This document shows, piece by piece, positions 9,701 through 17,448 of a stretch of DNA of 64,000 nt. Source of the stretch: JAAYZQ01 sp034428935. Lineage in GTDB: Bacteria > Chloroflexota > Anaerolineae > JAAYZQ01. The translations under genes were made by a program, and so were the position numbers. Numbering within the stretch: position 1 is the first letter of the stretch; every line of letters begins with the position of its first letter. Below the pieces are notes generated by a model. The model had not been told where the DNA came from, searched no databases, and saw only the letters and a list, made by a program, of their open reading frames with translations. The stretch lies in contig DAOUHB010000165.1 in assembly GCA_034428935.1 (NCBI GenBank), positions 7,885 to 71,884 on the forward strand. Reading direction: 5' to 3'.

Positions 9701-9941
9701 CAATCGCAAGGGCCGGGTGGTGGGCGCTGTGACCAGCGCCTCGGTAGACAGCGAGGGACGGCTGGTGGGCCTGGCCTACGTGCAAAAACAGGTCTCGACC
9801 CGGGGCGCGCGCCTGGGCGTGTTCCAACTCGATGCCCGCACCTGGGCCGACAAGCCCCTGGGCGAGCTCAAGGCCGGCGACCGCGTGCAGCTCCACGACA
9901 GCATCACGGTCATCAGCCGCTTCCTGAACAAGAAGGAATAG
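6708..9941 (+). CDS. glyA-gcvT: Serine hydroxymethyltransferase-aminomethyltransferase (GcvT) fusion
   Basis: A 1077-residue fusion of two one-carbon enzymes. Residues 1 to about 455 are SHMT (serine + THF to glycine + methylene-THF); the PLP lysine is K264 in TTHKTLYGPRG. Residues about 670-1077 are GcvT, the glycine-cleavage T protein, starting YDLHLGLRAKMVPFAGWEMP and including ANDV and the G-hVVDD block. Between them (about 500-620) is a region resembling a degenerate GcvT folate-binding domain (EGPQARGF, TNDVYALGPG, WVLEPDGRLMSAG). The fusion would channel methylene-THF between serine and glycine cleavage. No gcvH or gcvP is nearby. ATG 6708 follows a GGGGGGG stretch that serves as ribosome site. 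Confidence 0.93.
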   Translation: MLTFFHQDLASLDPAVAGLIQHEAERQGRKLILIPSESQAPEAVRAALGSVFQNIYAEGYPDESTHGATQEEILDYESQLAYYRRYADRRYYKGVEYVDVLESLAQRRAAEAFAANGVPPDGVWANVQPLSGSPANSAVYSALVPLGSTVMGMDLLHGGHLTHGSPANRSGKQYNVVSYGIDPATERLDYDAVEELARKHKPKMIIAGYTSYPWMPDWARFRQIADAVGAYFLADISHIAGMVAAGVVPSPVGHAHVISFTTHKTLYGPRGACILTTDKKLATRIDSAVFPGEQGGPHVNAMAGMAVAFQIARLPEFRKLQQQVIDNAAHLAAELERHGLRVSYGGTDTHMLLVDCKSVRADQGVSPDGVAGTPLMGEPAARILDLAGIVLNRNTIPGDRSAANPSGIRLGTPWITQRGFGPAEVEGLAELLARLLKAMRPYAYAGRYGPVYRARIDFDLLEEAKADVIDMACRADLGADYCPSGYPHHYFLHKPTKDPGGEWDIVEIEGPQARGFCNVAMTNDVYALGPGESQPTWVLEPDGRLMSAGLLKRPGQESTRFQLLIHKSLESRVAHWLRALSDGYVSMDPDDLYAKAPGPVVVRRLSHEVAEEWDKKPPAAEMFDEEMVGWAFHKPYWVGQRARAEAPGGLEDLPPFEWEEPEAGPLQRTSLYDLHLGLRAKMVPFAGWEMPVRYNSVQEEHLAVRRAAGLFDVSHMGLFEFTGDNVHLFLNTVAANDVSLLKVGRAHYSFLLDPQGHVVDDVYIYRLEKNRYWMVVNAANNDKDWAWLNAVRKGRVCIDPERPWSRALGTETVSIRDMRDPAGGSEMRVQLALQGPRSRDILLALLEPDDALIEPLLEMKRNEILHGRLAGYDLYLARTGYTGEPMAFELFVHPAAAPALWSALLEEGRPLGLQPAGLGARDSLRIKAGLPLYGHELAGPLDLNPADAGFDPYVKLYKPFFVGKAAYVAHEQKRQARLIRFELEEERVRMPRQGDVVVNRKGRVVGAVTSASVDSEGRLVGLAYVQKQVSTRGARLGVFQLDARTWADKPLGELKAGDRVQLHDSITVISRFLNKKE

Positions 9942-9948
9942 CCCCGCC

Positions 9949-11256
9949 CTACTCCCAGCGCAGGATGGCCAGGGCAGTCACCAGGCGCAGGGCAGCCGAA
10001 ACGAATAGCGTCGCCGGCACGCCGATGATGCCGGCGAGCAGTGGACCGATCAAGGACCCGAGGAGCAGCGCGGCATTGAGGGCCAGGTTGTACCAGGCCA
10101 GGTAGTCGGGCCGCCTGTCCTCGGGTACCTTTTCCAGGACATAGTTGACCATGACGCCCCCGACCAGGGCCCAACCCAGCCCCCCGAAGGCGCTGCCCAC
10201 GAGAAACAACCCCAGGCCACCGCTGAGAGCCATCCAGGCCGGGTAGGTGCTCATCATGATGGCGCCCACGGCCGTCACCCGTTGGTTGCCCAGCCGGCGG
10301 GCGATATGCGCGAGCCGGGTGGACGCGCCAAAGACGCAGACGTAAAAAACGGCCGTGCCCAGGCCGATCTCCTGGTCCGTCAGGTGCAGCCGGTTGACCC
10401 AGTGTAGTGGAAACAGGGGAATGGCCACGTGGAGCGCCACGTGAAAGGCAAACAGGACGGCCAGCAGCTTGCCAAAGGGGCCGCGCAGCACGTCGCTCGT
10501 CAGCAGCGGGGCCCGAGGCCCGCGGAGGAGAAAGCGCAAGCCGCCGCCGGGTCGCACGGCATCGACCGGGCCGCGGATTCGCCCCGGGGTCGCCAGGTCC
10601 CCCAGGGAGCGTCCCACCCGCGGCCGGGATGCGCCGTTGGGGCAGGGCTTGATGAGCCAGACGTGCAGCGTGCTCAGGGCAGCCCCCACAAAGCCGATGG
10701 CAAAGACCACCTGGTATCCCAGGGGGAAGGCCATGTGGTCCAGGATGGCCCCGCACAGCAGGGAAAACAGGATATAGGTCACCGACAACAGCGCGTTGCG
10801 GACGCCCGACACCTGGCCGCGCCAGTTGGGGGGCACCGCCTCGGCAAAGAGGGCGTTAAAGCCCACCGCCAGCAGGGCGCCCGGCGCGCTCATAAGGAGC
10901 GTCAAGCCGATGAGCACCCACACCTGCGCGCCGGGGGGCAGCAGCCAGGGCAGGACGATCCAGAACAGGTACCAGACGCGGTGCAGGGCCGCGGCCTGGC
11001 CCACGGCCGGGTTCAGAGGGCGCTCTCGCAGCCAGCGGACCGCGGGCAGCGTGACCAGCAGGTTGACGACGGCCGGGCCGGCGCTCAACAGCCCGATCTG
11101 GAAGGCAGTGCCTCCCAGGCGGGCGGCATAGACCGAGACAAAGGCGATGGCGCTGGCGGCCAGGACGCCGTACCACGCGATGTCAAAGTAAAAGTGTCGA
11201 AAGTTTGCCCGATAGGCATCCGGAACGCTCCGGGTTGCCAGCCTCAACAGGTCCAC
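9949..11256 (-). CDS. Major facilitator superfamily transporter
   Basis: A 435-residue hydrophobic protein with about twelve membrane helices split by a basic central loop (PCPNGASRPRVGRSLGD). MFS features include a charged loop after helix 2 and NWRGQVSGVRNALLS before helix 5. GTG 11256 is chosen because GAGGAG lies six bases upstream; an in-frame TTG at 11286 lacks such a site. It is convergent with the SHMT-GcvT gene (8-bp gap) and downstream of the RsmI-like gene on the same strand. The substrate is not evident; the family includes drug, sugar and metabolite carriers. Confidence 0.85.
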   Translation of the reverse strand: MDLLRLATRSVPDAYRANFRHFYFDIAWYGVLAASAIAFVSVYAARLGGTAFQIGLLSAGPAVVNLLVTLPAVRWLRERPLNPAVGQAAALHRVWYLFWIVLPWLLPPGAQVWVLIGLTLLMSAPGALLAVGFNALFAEAVPPNWRGQVSGVRNALLSVTYILFSLLCGAILDHMAFPLGYQVVFAIGFVGAALSTLHVWLIKPCPNGASRPRVGRSLGDLATPGRIRGPVDAVRPGGGLRFLLRGPRAPLLTSDVLRGPFGKLLAVLFAFHVALHVAIPLFPLHWVNRLHLTDQEIGLGTAVFYVCVFGASTRLAHIARRLGNQRVTAVGAIMMSTYPAWMALSGGLGLFLVGSAFGGLGWALVGGVMVNYVLEKVPEDRRPDYLAWYNLALNAALLLGSLIGPLLAGIIGVPATLFVSAALRLVTALAILRWE

Positions 11257-11334
11257 AAGCTCTCCTCGGCGAGTGCTTTCTCGCAAACCTTCGGATTCTA
11301 GCGGAGAACGAGAAAATCGGCAAACACGGCTGCC

Positions 11335-12153
11335 TCATTCGCTCATTCGCTCGTGTTCCTCTACCGAGAGACGATACACCTCACGTCGCGTCCAGCCCGA
11401 GGGGGCGGCCAGCTCGCGGCTCGCCTGGCCCACGCCCATGCCCTGCTCCAAACAGGCCCGGATCTCGCCCCGCAGCCGGTCCTCGTCCCAGGGGCGTCCC
11501 CTCTCCTGGGGGGCGCCGCCGGCGACGAGCACCCAGTCCTGCCCGGCGAGGGATTGGCCGGCCGCCAGGGCCTGGTCCAGGTTGCCGCGCCAGGCATCTT
11601 TGACGGCACCGGGCGACGCGGGCCACAGGGCAATGGGCCGGTCGCCCCAGGCGCCCAGCAGCAGCGCAACGAGCTCCGGCAGCTCGCCCGCGGCCACGAG
11701 GAGGACGAGGGTCCTGGCTTCGTCGGCCATCGACACGACCAGCGCGCGCCTCGTCGCGGGCTCGCGGGGAAGATCCCCCAGGTAGACAAAGCTATCGACG
11801 GGCAGGCCCGACAGGATGAGGGCCGTGAGGGGCAGGACGGGGCCCGGCACCGGCACGACGGCAAAACCATCCGCCAGCGCCGCGCCCACCAGGCTCTGCT
11901 CGTCAGCGCCGGGAGTGGGAGACCGCCCGGACAGGAGGAGCGCCACGTCGCCACTGGTCAGGGCGTGCAGGACCGTGTCGTGCCTGGCGGCGGGCGTGAC
12001 GGGCGTCGCGATCTCGAGGCTCGCAAGCAGATCGCGCGCCACGGGCACGTCAGCGGCGGCGACGAGGGCCACGCTGCCGAGGATGCGCCGCGCCCGAATC
12101 GTCGCGTCGTCAGGTTCGGCGGCCGGTGCGCCGACGACATATAGGGTACCCAT
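11335..12153 (-). CDS. RsmI-like SAM-dependent (tetrapyrrole-methylase fold) methyltransferase
   Basis: A 272-residue protein resembling RsmI, which 2'-O-methylates C1402 of 16S rRNA. It starts GTLYVVGAPAAEPDD, has the nucleotide-binding block PVPGPVLPLTALILSGLPVDSFVYLGDLP near 125-150 (RsmI: PGPSAxxxALxxSGLPxxxFxFxGFLP), and ends with a GWTRREVYRL motif like the RsmI C terminus. The usual RsmI start (GNLGD) is changed, so it may be a divergent paralogue. ATG 12153 is chosen at the conserved beginning; the ribosome site is weak and ATG 12162 is possible. Confidence 0.75.
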   Translation of the reverse strand: MGTLYVVGAPAAEPDDATIRARRILGSVALVAAADVPVARDLLASLEIATPVTPAARHDTVLHALTSGDVALLLSGRSPTPGADEQSLVGAALADGFAVVPVPGPVLPLTALILSGLPVDSFVYLGDLPREPATRRALVVSMADEARTLVLLVAAGELPELVALLLGAWGDRPIALWPASPGAVKDAWRGNLDQALAAGQSLAGQDWVLVAGGAPQERGRPWDEDRLRGEIRACLEQGMGVGQASRELAAPSGWTRREVYRLSVEEHERMSE

Positions 12154-12350
12154 GGCCGCCATTGTACCACGGCCAGGCAGCGCTGCCAACTTTGACGGTG
12201 GCCGAGCGCCAACCTGGTCGCTTCCGCCTGTACTCGAAGAGTGGCGAGAGCTGTCCATCCCGCCCCGGCCTGCGAAGGCTGGCCCAGGTCCCTGGACGAT
12301 GCCGCCGTACCGGGCAGGGACCAATAACAGAAATACAAATGATACTTTTC

Positions 12351-12379
12351 TTGACATTGTGTCCATAGAATGGTATTAT
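12351..12379 (+). promoter_or_regulatory. Sigma-70-type promoter of the mhqE-mhqD-like pair
   Basis: TTGACA at 12351-12356 and TATTAT at 12374-12379 are separated by exactly 17 bp, in an AT-rich stretch 53 bp before the ATG. This is one of the best matches to consensus in the window. Confidence 0.8.
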
Positions 12380-12431
12380 CAAGCGAGAACCTTGTTCGGG
12401 TGCGCTTTGCACCGATTGGAGGACGTTGATA

Positions 12432-13397
12432 ATGGATAGACAGATCCCCGGTATTCACCACGTCACGGCCATCGCCAGCGATCCGCAGCGAAACGTGACA
12501 TTTTATACGGATGTCCTGGGCTTGCGCCTGGTCAAGCTCACGGTGAACTTTGATGATCCCGGCACCTATCACCTCTATTACGGCGATGAGCAGGGGCAGC
12601 CGGGCAGCATCCTGACCTTCTTTCCCTGGCCCGGCGCCCGGCGCGGCCGGCGGGGGGCGGGGCAGGTGGCTGCCACCTCCTTTCTCGTGCCCGAGGGCAC
12701 GCTGGACTACTGGGAGGAGCGCCTGCAAAGGGCTGGTGCCTCCTTTGGACAGCGGCAGAGCCGCTTTGGCCAGGATGTCCTGCCCGTCCTCGATCCCGAC
12801 GCCCTGCAACTGGAGCTGGTGGCCCACCCGGCAGCGGCCGGAATCGATCCCTGGCGTGACGGCCCGGTTGCGCCCGAGAACGCCATCCGCGGCTTTCACG
12901 GGGCCACCATGTGGGAGCTCGACCCGGAGCCGACGGTAGACCTCCTGACCAGGACGATGGGCTTTGAGCTGGAGGCGGAGGAAGGCCCGCGCTTTCGCTT
13001 CCGGGCAGCCTCCACGGGCCCCGGCTCGGTCATTGACGTCGTCCACCTCGCCAATGGAGAGGCAGGTCGGGGCGGCGCCGGGACGGTGCATCACATCGCC
13101 TACCGCACCCACGACGACGCGCAGCAGCTTGCATGGCGGCAGGAGCTGATGGGGCGAGGGCTGCACGTGACGCCCGTCATGGACCGGCAATACTTTCGCT
13201 CCATCTACTACCGCGAGCCGGGCGGCGTCCTGTTCGAGATCGCCACCGATCCGCCGGGCTTTACCCGGGACGAATCGCTGGCCGAGTTGGGCACCCACCT
13301 CAAGCTGCCCCCCTGGCTGGAGCCCAGGCGCGCCGGGATCGAAGCGGCCCTCCCCGAGCTGCGGCTGTCACAGATCGCCCTTCATGAGCCAGCATAA
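12432..13397 (+). CDS. Ring-cleaving dioxygenase-like VOC protein (MhqE/MhqO type)
   Basis: A 321-residue protein made of two vicinal-oxygen-chelate repeats (about 1-140 and 150-290). GIHHVTAIASDPQRNVTFYTDVLGLRLVK is the first repeat's start, and IYYREPGGVLFEIATDPPGF carries the C-terminal metal-ligand Glu. These are hallmarks of the MhqO/MhqE group, linked in Bacillus to detoxification of hydroquinones and quinones. ATG 12432 follows GGAGG nine bases upstream. The next gene overlaps its 3' end and encodes a carboxylesterase, the same pairing as Bacillus mhqED. No MarR-type regulator is adjacent. Confidence 0.82.
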   Translation: MDRQIPGIHHVTAIASDPQRNVTFYTDVLGLRLVKLTVNFDDPGTYHLYYGDEQGQPGSILTFFPWPGARRGRRGAGQVAATSFLVPEGTLDYWEERLQRAGASFGQRQSRFGQDVLPVLDPDALQLELVAHPAAAGIDPWRDGPVAPENAIRGFHGATMWELDPEPTVDLLTRTMGFELEAEEGPRFRFRAASTGPGSVIDVVHLANGEAGRGGAGTVHHIAYRTHDDAQQLAWRQELMGRGLHVTPVMDRQYFRSIYYREPGGVLFEIATDPPGFTRDESLAELGTHLKLPPWLEPRRAGIEAALPELRLSQIALHEPA

Positions 13398-14043
13398 CCA
13401 GGAATGGGAGCTGCACGGCCAGCAGCCGGTGCTGTCGGCCGGGCAGCCCATCGGGCGCGCCCGGGCGGCCATGATCATGCTTCATGGCCGCGGCGCCGGC
13501 GCGCAGGACATCCTCGGACTGGCGGACGCTCTGGGGCATCCCGGCTTTGCCTACCTCGCGCCCGAGGCCGCGGGCGGCTCCTGGTACCCGTACGGCTTTA
13601 TGTCACCCATCGAGCACAACGAGCCCTACCTCTCGTCCGCTCTGGAAACCCTCGCGGGCCTGCTGCAAAACCTGGAAGAGGCGGGCATGGGGGCCAATCG
13701 GACCATGCTGTTGGGCTTTTCCCAGGGTGCCTGCCTGGCCCTGGAGTTCGCCGCGCGCCACGCCCGCCGCTACGGCGGCGTCGCCGCCCTCAGCGGCGGC
13801 CTCATCGGGCCGGAGGGCACCTCCTGGGACTCGCCGAGATCCCTGTCAGGCACGCCGATCCTCCTGGCGTGCAGCGACCACGATCCCCACATCCCCCGGG
13901 ACCGCGTCCTGGAGTCGGCCGACGTCCTGCGCCGGATGGGCGGAAACGTCACCGCCCGGCTCTACCCGGAGCTGGGCCACACCATCACCGAGGACGAGCT
14001 GCGCCGCGTGCGGGCCATGATGGACGAGCTGACTCCCGGCTAG
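13384..14043 (+). CDS. Phospholipase/carboxylesterase family hydrolase (MhqD-like)
   Basis: A 219-residue alpha/beta hydrolase of the short carboxylesterase type. The nucleophile is S113 in GFSQG, the acid is D165 or D167 in ACSDHDPHIP, and the base is H199 in ELGHT; the LHGRGAGAQD block near 34-43 forms the oxyanion hole. It overlaps the preceding dioxygenase gene by 14 bp, so the two are co-translated. By analogy with MhqD it would hydrolyse ester or lactone products of aromatic or quinone breakdown, but the natural substrate is unknown. Confidence 0.88.
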   Translation: MSQHNQEWELHGQQPVLSAGQPIGRARAAMIMLHGRGAGAQDILGLADALGHPGFAYLAPEAAGGSWYPYGFMSPIEHNEPYLSSALETLAGLLQNLEEAGMGANRTMLLGFSQGACLALEFAARHARRYGGVAALSGGLIGPEGTSWDSPRSLSGTPILLACSDHDPHIPRDRVLESADVLRRMGGNVTARLYPELGHTITEDELRRVRAMMDELTPG

Positions 14044-14069
14044 GCGGTAAGGCGCCGGGCCGGCACTCT

Positions 14070-14098
14070 TTGCCTTCCGCGGAGATCGGTGGTATACT
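14070..14098 (+). promoter_or_regulatory. Promoter of the sugar-acid operon
   Basis: TTGCCT (14070-14075), a 17-bp spacer, and TATACT (14093-14098) lie about 70 bp before the first reading frame of the operon. Confidence 0.65.
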
Positions 14099-14167
14099 GC
14101 CGCGCGAAGTGAACGACGAGAGGCTTTTACCCGCAAAAGAGCCAAAACAGTTCTGGAGCACCTGTGA

Positions 14168-14470
14168 TTGCTGCCCGCGGGAAATCTCCAGTCGCTCAGC
14201 GTGGCCGCGGGCCGCGAAGGGCAGGGGTTGACGGACGAGTTCTTGCGGTTCGCCGCCGCCTGCGCAGCGCGGGGCGTGACTGCCATTCGCACCGTGGGGC
14301 GTGGTGCGTTTCTGCAGCTCGCCTACTCCTGGGACGGGCTGCTGCCGCTGGACCTGCTGCGCAGCCGTCCCGAGGGCTGGTTCACGACCATCGAGTGCGA
14401 CCGCCCCTATGACGAGATGCTGGCCACGTATCGGCTGGCAACGGCATTTGACAAAGCTGCTCAACTATGA
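14168..14470 (+). CDS. Small hypothetical protein at the head of the sugar-acid operon
   Basis: A 100-residue frame starting at TTG 14168, nine bases after a GGAG. Codon use matches the neighbours (third position mostly G or C), and it lies between the promoter at 14070 and the zinc dehydrogenase at 14532, so it is probably real. The protein is soluble, with FAAACAARGVTAIRTVGRGAFLQLAYSW and LRSRPEGWFTTIECDRPYDEM as recognisable blocks, but I do not recognise a family. It could be a fragment of a larger protein. Confidence 0.5.
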   Translation: MLPAGNLQSLSVAAGREGQGLTDEFLRFAAACAARGVTAIRTVGRGAFLQLAYSWDGLLPLDLLRSRPEGWFTTIECDRPYDEMLATYRLATAFDKAAQL

Positions 14471-14531
14471 TTCTATCTATCTGGGGCTGGGACCCATGCA
14501 CCGCCCCCACAAGGAGAGGAGACCTCTGAGT

Positions 14532-15605
14532 ATGCGACAGACGATGAAGGCTGCCGTGCTTTTCGCCTATGGCGATCTGCGCGTGGCCGAGGTGCCGGTA
14601 CCCGAGATCGGCCCGGGAGAAGTACTGGTCAAGGTCGATTCCTGCGCCATCTGCGGCAGCGACCCGGGCGTCATCGCCCGCGGCTGGGAAGGCCTTACCC
14701 CCGTGGGCAATTTCATCCCCGGCCACGAGTTTGCCGGCACCGTCGCCGCCGTAGCGCCCGACGTGACCCGCCTGAATGTGGGCGACCGCGTGGCGGGCGA
14801 GCCGCACAAGGGCTGCGGCCGCTGCGAGAACTGCCTGCGCGGCCTGTACACCACCTGCCTCAATTATGGCAAGCTGTCCCTCGGCCACCGGCACATGGGC
14901 TTTATCAGCAACGGCGCCTTTGCCGAGTACGCGGCCTGCCACGACAGCACCCTCCACAAGCTGCCGGAGAACGTCTCATTTGAAGAAGGCGCGGTGCTGA
15001 CCATCGCGGGCACGGCCATGTACGGCTACGAGCGCGCCGGATGGATTCGCCCGGGCGAGACCGTGGTCGTCACGGGGCCGGGCGCCCTGGGGCTGGTTGC
15101 CACCCAGTTGGCCAGGCTCATGGGGGCCGGCCGCGTGATCCTGACCGGCACCCGCGAGGAGAGGCTGTCCATTGGACGGCAGTTGGGCGCCGACGTGACG
15201 ATCAACGTCCGCGAGACGGACCCCGTCGCCGCGGTTATGGAGCTGACGGGCGGCGTGGGCGCCGACATGGTCGTCGAATGCAGCGGCCAGCCGGGTCCGG
15301 CGGCCCAGGCCTTTGAGCTGGTGCGCAAGAACGGGCGCCTGTCCATGAACGGCGTGTACCACGAGCCGGTGACGGTGCCCCTCAACAAGATCGTGCAGTG
15401 GAACCTGCTCATCACCGGGCCCAAGGCCGAGGGCGGCTGGGCCATGGAACGGGCCATTCCCCTCCTGGCCGATGGGCGGTTGGACCTCAAGCCGCTCATC
15501 ACCCATCGCTTCAGCTTGGACGACATCCAGGAGGCCTTCAGCACCTACACGGGGCGGGTCGGCGGAGCAATCAAGGTCATTGTCAAGCCCGGCGGTACGT
15601 CATAG
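14532..15605 (+). CDS. Zinc-dependent medium-chain alcohol/polyol dehydrogenase
   Basis: A 357-residue MDR-family NAD(P)-dependent dehydrogenase. Catalytic zinc ligands are C41 (CAICGSD) and H65/E66 (PGHEFAG); structural zinc ligands are C95, C98, C101 and C109; the Rossmann motif GPGALGLVA is near 185. It resembles sorbitol, galactitol and L-threonine dehydrogenases. It is first in a row with a PfkB kinase, KDPG aldolase and 2-hydroxyacid dehydrogenase, so it probably oxidises a polyol, aldonate or uronate feeding that path. GGAGAGGA lies 11 bp before ATG 14532. Confidence 0.88.
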   Translation: MRQTMKAAVLFAYGDLRVAEVPVPEIGPGEVLVKVDSCAICGSDPGVIARGWEGLTPVGNFIPGHEFAGTVAAVAPDVTRLNVGDRVAGEPHKGCGRCENCLRGLYTTCLNYGKLSLGHRHMGFISNGAFAEYAACHDSTLHKLPENVSFEEGAVLTIAGTAMYGYERAGWIRPGETVVVTGPGALGLVATQLARLMGAGRVILTGTREERLSIGRQLGADVTINVRETDPVAAVMELTGGVGADMVVECSGQPGPAAQAFELVRKNGRLSMNGVYHEPVTVPLNKIVQWNLLITGPKAEGGWAMERAIPLLADGRLDLKPLITHRFSLDDIQEAFSTYTGRVGGAIKVIVKPGGTS

Positions 15606-15632
15606 CAAGACGCTAATTTCGACGAGGAGAAC

Positions 15633-16787
15633 ATGAGCGACAGCCAATATTATCAGATCTCGCGCGACGACCTGTCCCGCTTTGGCGGGCGCGGGCCGGC
15701 CTTTGTCACCTTTGGCGAGGTGATGGTGCGCGACACACCGGCCGACATGGAGCGGCCGGAACGCAGCCGCCTGGTCCGCCTGTCCATGGCCGGCAGCGAG
15801 TACACCCTGGCCATTGGACTGTCCAGGATGGGCATTCCGTCGGCCTTTATCACCCGCGTGCCCGACAACCCCTACGGCCGGGCGCTGCGCAACATCGCCC
15901 GGGAGCAGGGCGTGGACGTCCAGCACATTGCCTGGGCACCGAAGACCGAGCCCATCGGGCGGCTGATCTACGAGATCGGCCGCACGCCGCGGCGCGACAC
16001 CGGCATCTACCAGCGCATGTTCTCGGCCGCCTCGCGCCTGGACGCCGGCATGGTGGACTGGGGCGGGGCGCTGCGCGACGCACTGCTCTTTCACAGCTCG
16101 GGCATCACCTTTGGCCTGGCGACCCACAGCAGCTACGAGCGCAACTACTGCCTGGCCGCCTTCCAGGAGGCCATCGCCTCCAAGCCGGACGGCTGCCTGG
16201 TGGGCATGGACTTTAACTACCGCGGCACCCTCTGGACGCCCGAGCAGGCGCGACAGACGCTCACCCCCGTGGTGGCCGACCACGTGGACGTGCTCATCAC
16301 CACCATCGAGGACATGGCCAGGCTCTACGACATCCCCTGCGGCCAATACTCGGCCAGGCAGGTAGTCGACGGCGACATGGGGCACATCGAGGACGACGAC
16401 ATCCAGGAGTTTGCCCGGCGCGTCCGCGACCTGCTCCGGGTGCAGATCGTGGCCATCACCATCCGCTACCCCGACTCTTTCGAAGCCCATCGCTGGGAGT
16501 CGGCCGCCATGGACGCCGAGGGCCACTTTTTCCGATCGCCCACAGTCAAGGGGATCACCCTCTGGGACCGCCTGGGTGGCGGCGATACGTGGAACGCCGG
16601 CTTTTACTACGGCCTCCTCACCGAGGGATTCGGGCAGGACGGGCTGCGCAAGGGCGTGCTGGTGGGCGACGCCTTTACCCGGCTGAAGCAAACGTTGATG
16701 TTCGACCTGCCCATCGTCGAGAAGTCCGAGATCGAGGCGCTTCTCAAGGCTGACGTAGCCGGCGGGGGCAAGAGGACGTCGCGTTAG
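15633..16787 (+). CDS. PfkB-family sugar kinase, probable 2-keto-3-deoxygluconate kinase
   Basis: A 384-residue ribokinase-fold enzyme, slightly longer than usual. FVTFGEVMVRDTP near 25 starts the fold. DRLGGGDTWNAGF near 313 is the second PfkB signature with the catalytic Asp; the usual DxxGAGD is here DRLGGGD. Its place directly before KDPG aldolase supports phosphorylation of 2-keto-3-deoxygluconate or a related keto-deoxy acid, but sequence alone does not fix the substrate. GAGGAG precedes the ATG by five bases. Confidence 0.82.
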   Translation: MSDSQYYQISRDDLSRFGGRGPAFVTFGEVMVRDTPADMERPERSRLVRLSMAGSEYTLAIGLSRMGIPSAFITRVPDNPYGRALRNIAREQGVDVQHIAWAPKTEPIGRLIYEIGRTPRRDTGIYQRMFSAASRLDAGMVDWGGALRDALLFHSSGITFGLATHSSYERNYCLAAFQEAIASKPDGCLVGMDFNYRGTLWTPEQARQTLTPVVADHVDVLITTIEDMARLYDIPCGQYSARQVVDGDMGHIEDDDIQEFARRVRDLLRVQIVAITIRYPDSFEAHRWESAAMDAEGHFFRSPTVKGITLWDRLGGGDTWNAGFYYGLLTEGFGQDGLRKGVLVGDAFTRLKQTLMFDLPIVEKSEIEALLKADVAGGGKRTSR

Positions 16788-16797
16788 GGAGAGCAAC

Positions 16798-17448
16798 GTG
16801 AAAAAGAGCGAGACCATCAGGATCATCGAGGAGTCCGGCGTCATCGCCATCATGCGCGCCCAGTCGTCGGACCAATTGATCGCGGCGGCCGAAGCCATCC
16901 GCAGGGGTGGGGTGCAGGCCATCGAGGTGACCATGACCACGCCCGGGGCGCTGGACGTCATTGCCCGGGCCCGGGAAACGCTGGGCAAGGAGGTCGCCTT
17001 TGGCGCCGGCACCGTCCTCGACCCGGAAACGGGGAGGGCAGCCATCCTGGCGGGGGCGGATTTCGTGGTGTCGCCGACCCTCAACCTGGCCCTCGTGGAG
17101 CTGTGCAACCGCTACGGGGTGCCGGCGGTGCCCGGCTGCTACACGCCGACCGAGATCCTCCAGGCCTGGCAGGCCGGCGCGGATTTCGTCAAGCTCTTCC
17201 CGGCGAGCGTCGGAGGTCCCGACGTGGTCAAGGCCATCCTCGCCCCCCTGCCCCAGGTGCGCATCATCCCCGTGGGGGGCGTGGACCTGGACACGGCCGC
17301 GGCCTTTATCAAGAGCGGCGCCGTGGCGCTGGGTGTGGGCAGCAGCCTCATCAACCAGAAACTGCTGGACGCCGGCGACATGGAAGAGCTAACCCGCCGG
17401 GCCGCGGCGTTCATCGTCCAGGTCAAGAAGGGCAGGGGCCAGTGCTGA
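16798..17448 (+). CDS. eda: KDPG/KHG aldolase
   Basis: A 216-residue TIM-barrel aldolase that splits 2-keto-3-deoxy-6-phosphogluconate into pyruvate and glyceraldehyde-3-phosphate. The Schiff-base lysine is K132 in FVKLFPAS, the general acid/base is E43 in AIEVTMTTP, and the phosphate loop is GGVDLDTAAAFIKSGAVALGVGS. The GTG start at 16798 follows GGGAGAG by five bases. It is 10 bp after the kinase gene and overlaps the dehydrogenase gene, consistent with a single transcript. Confidence 0.93.
   Translation: MKKSETIRIIEESGVIAIMRAQSSDQLIAAAEAIRRGGVQAIEVTMTTPGALDVIARARETLGKEVAFGAGTVLDPETGRAAILAGADFVVSPTLNLALVELCNRYGVPAVPGCYTPTEILQAWQAGADFVKLFPASVGGPDVVKAILAPLPQVRIIPVGGVDLDTAAAFIKSGAVALGVGSSLINQKLLDAGDMEELTRRAAAFIVQVKKGRGQC

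Noticed and set aside
14301..14531. N-terminal extension of the zinc dehydrogenase to 14301
   Set aside because: The conserved MDR N terminus begins at ATG 14532 with a ribosome site. The extension overlaps the small upstream frame, whose codon use fits better.
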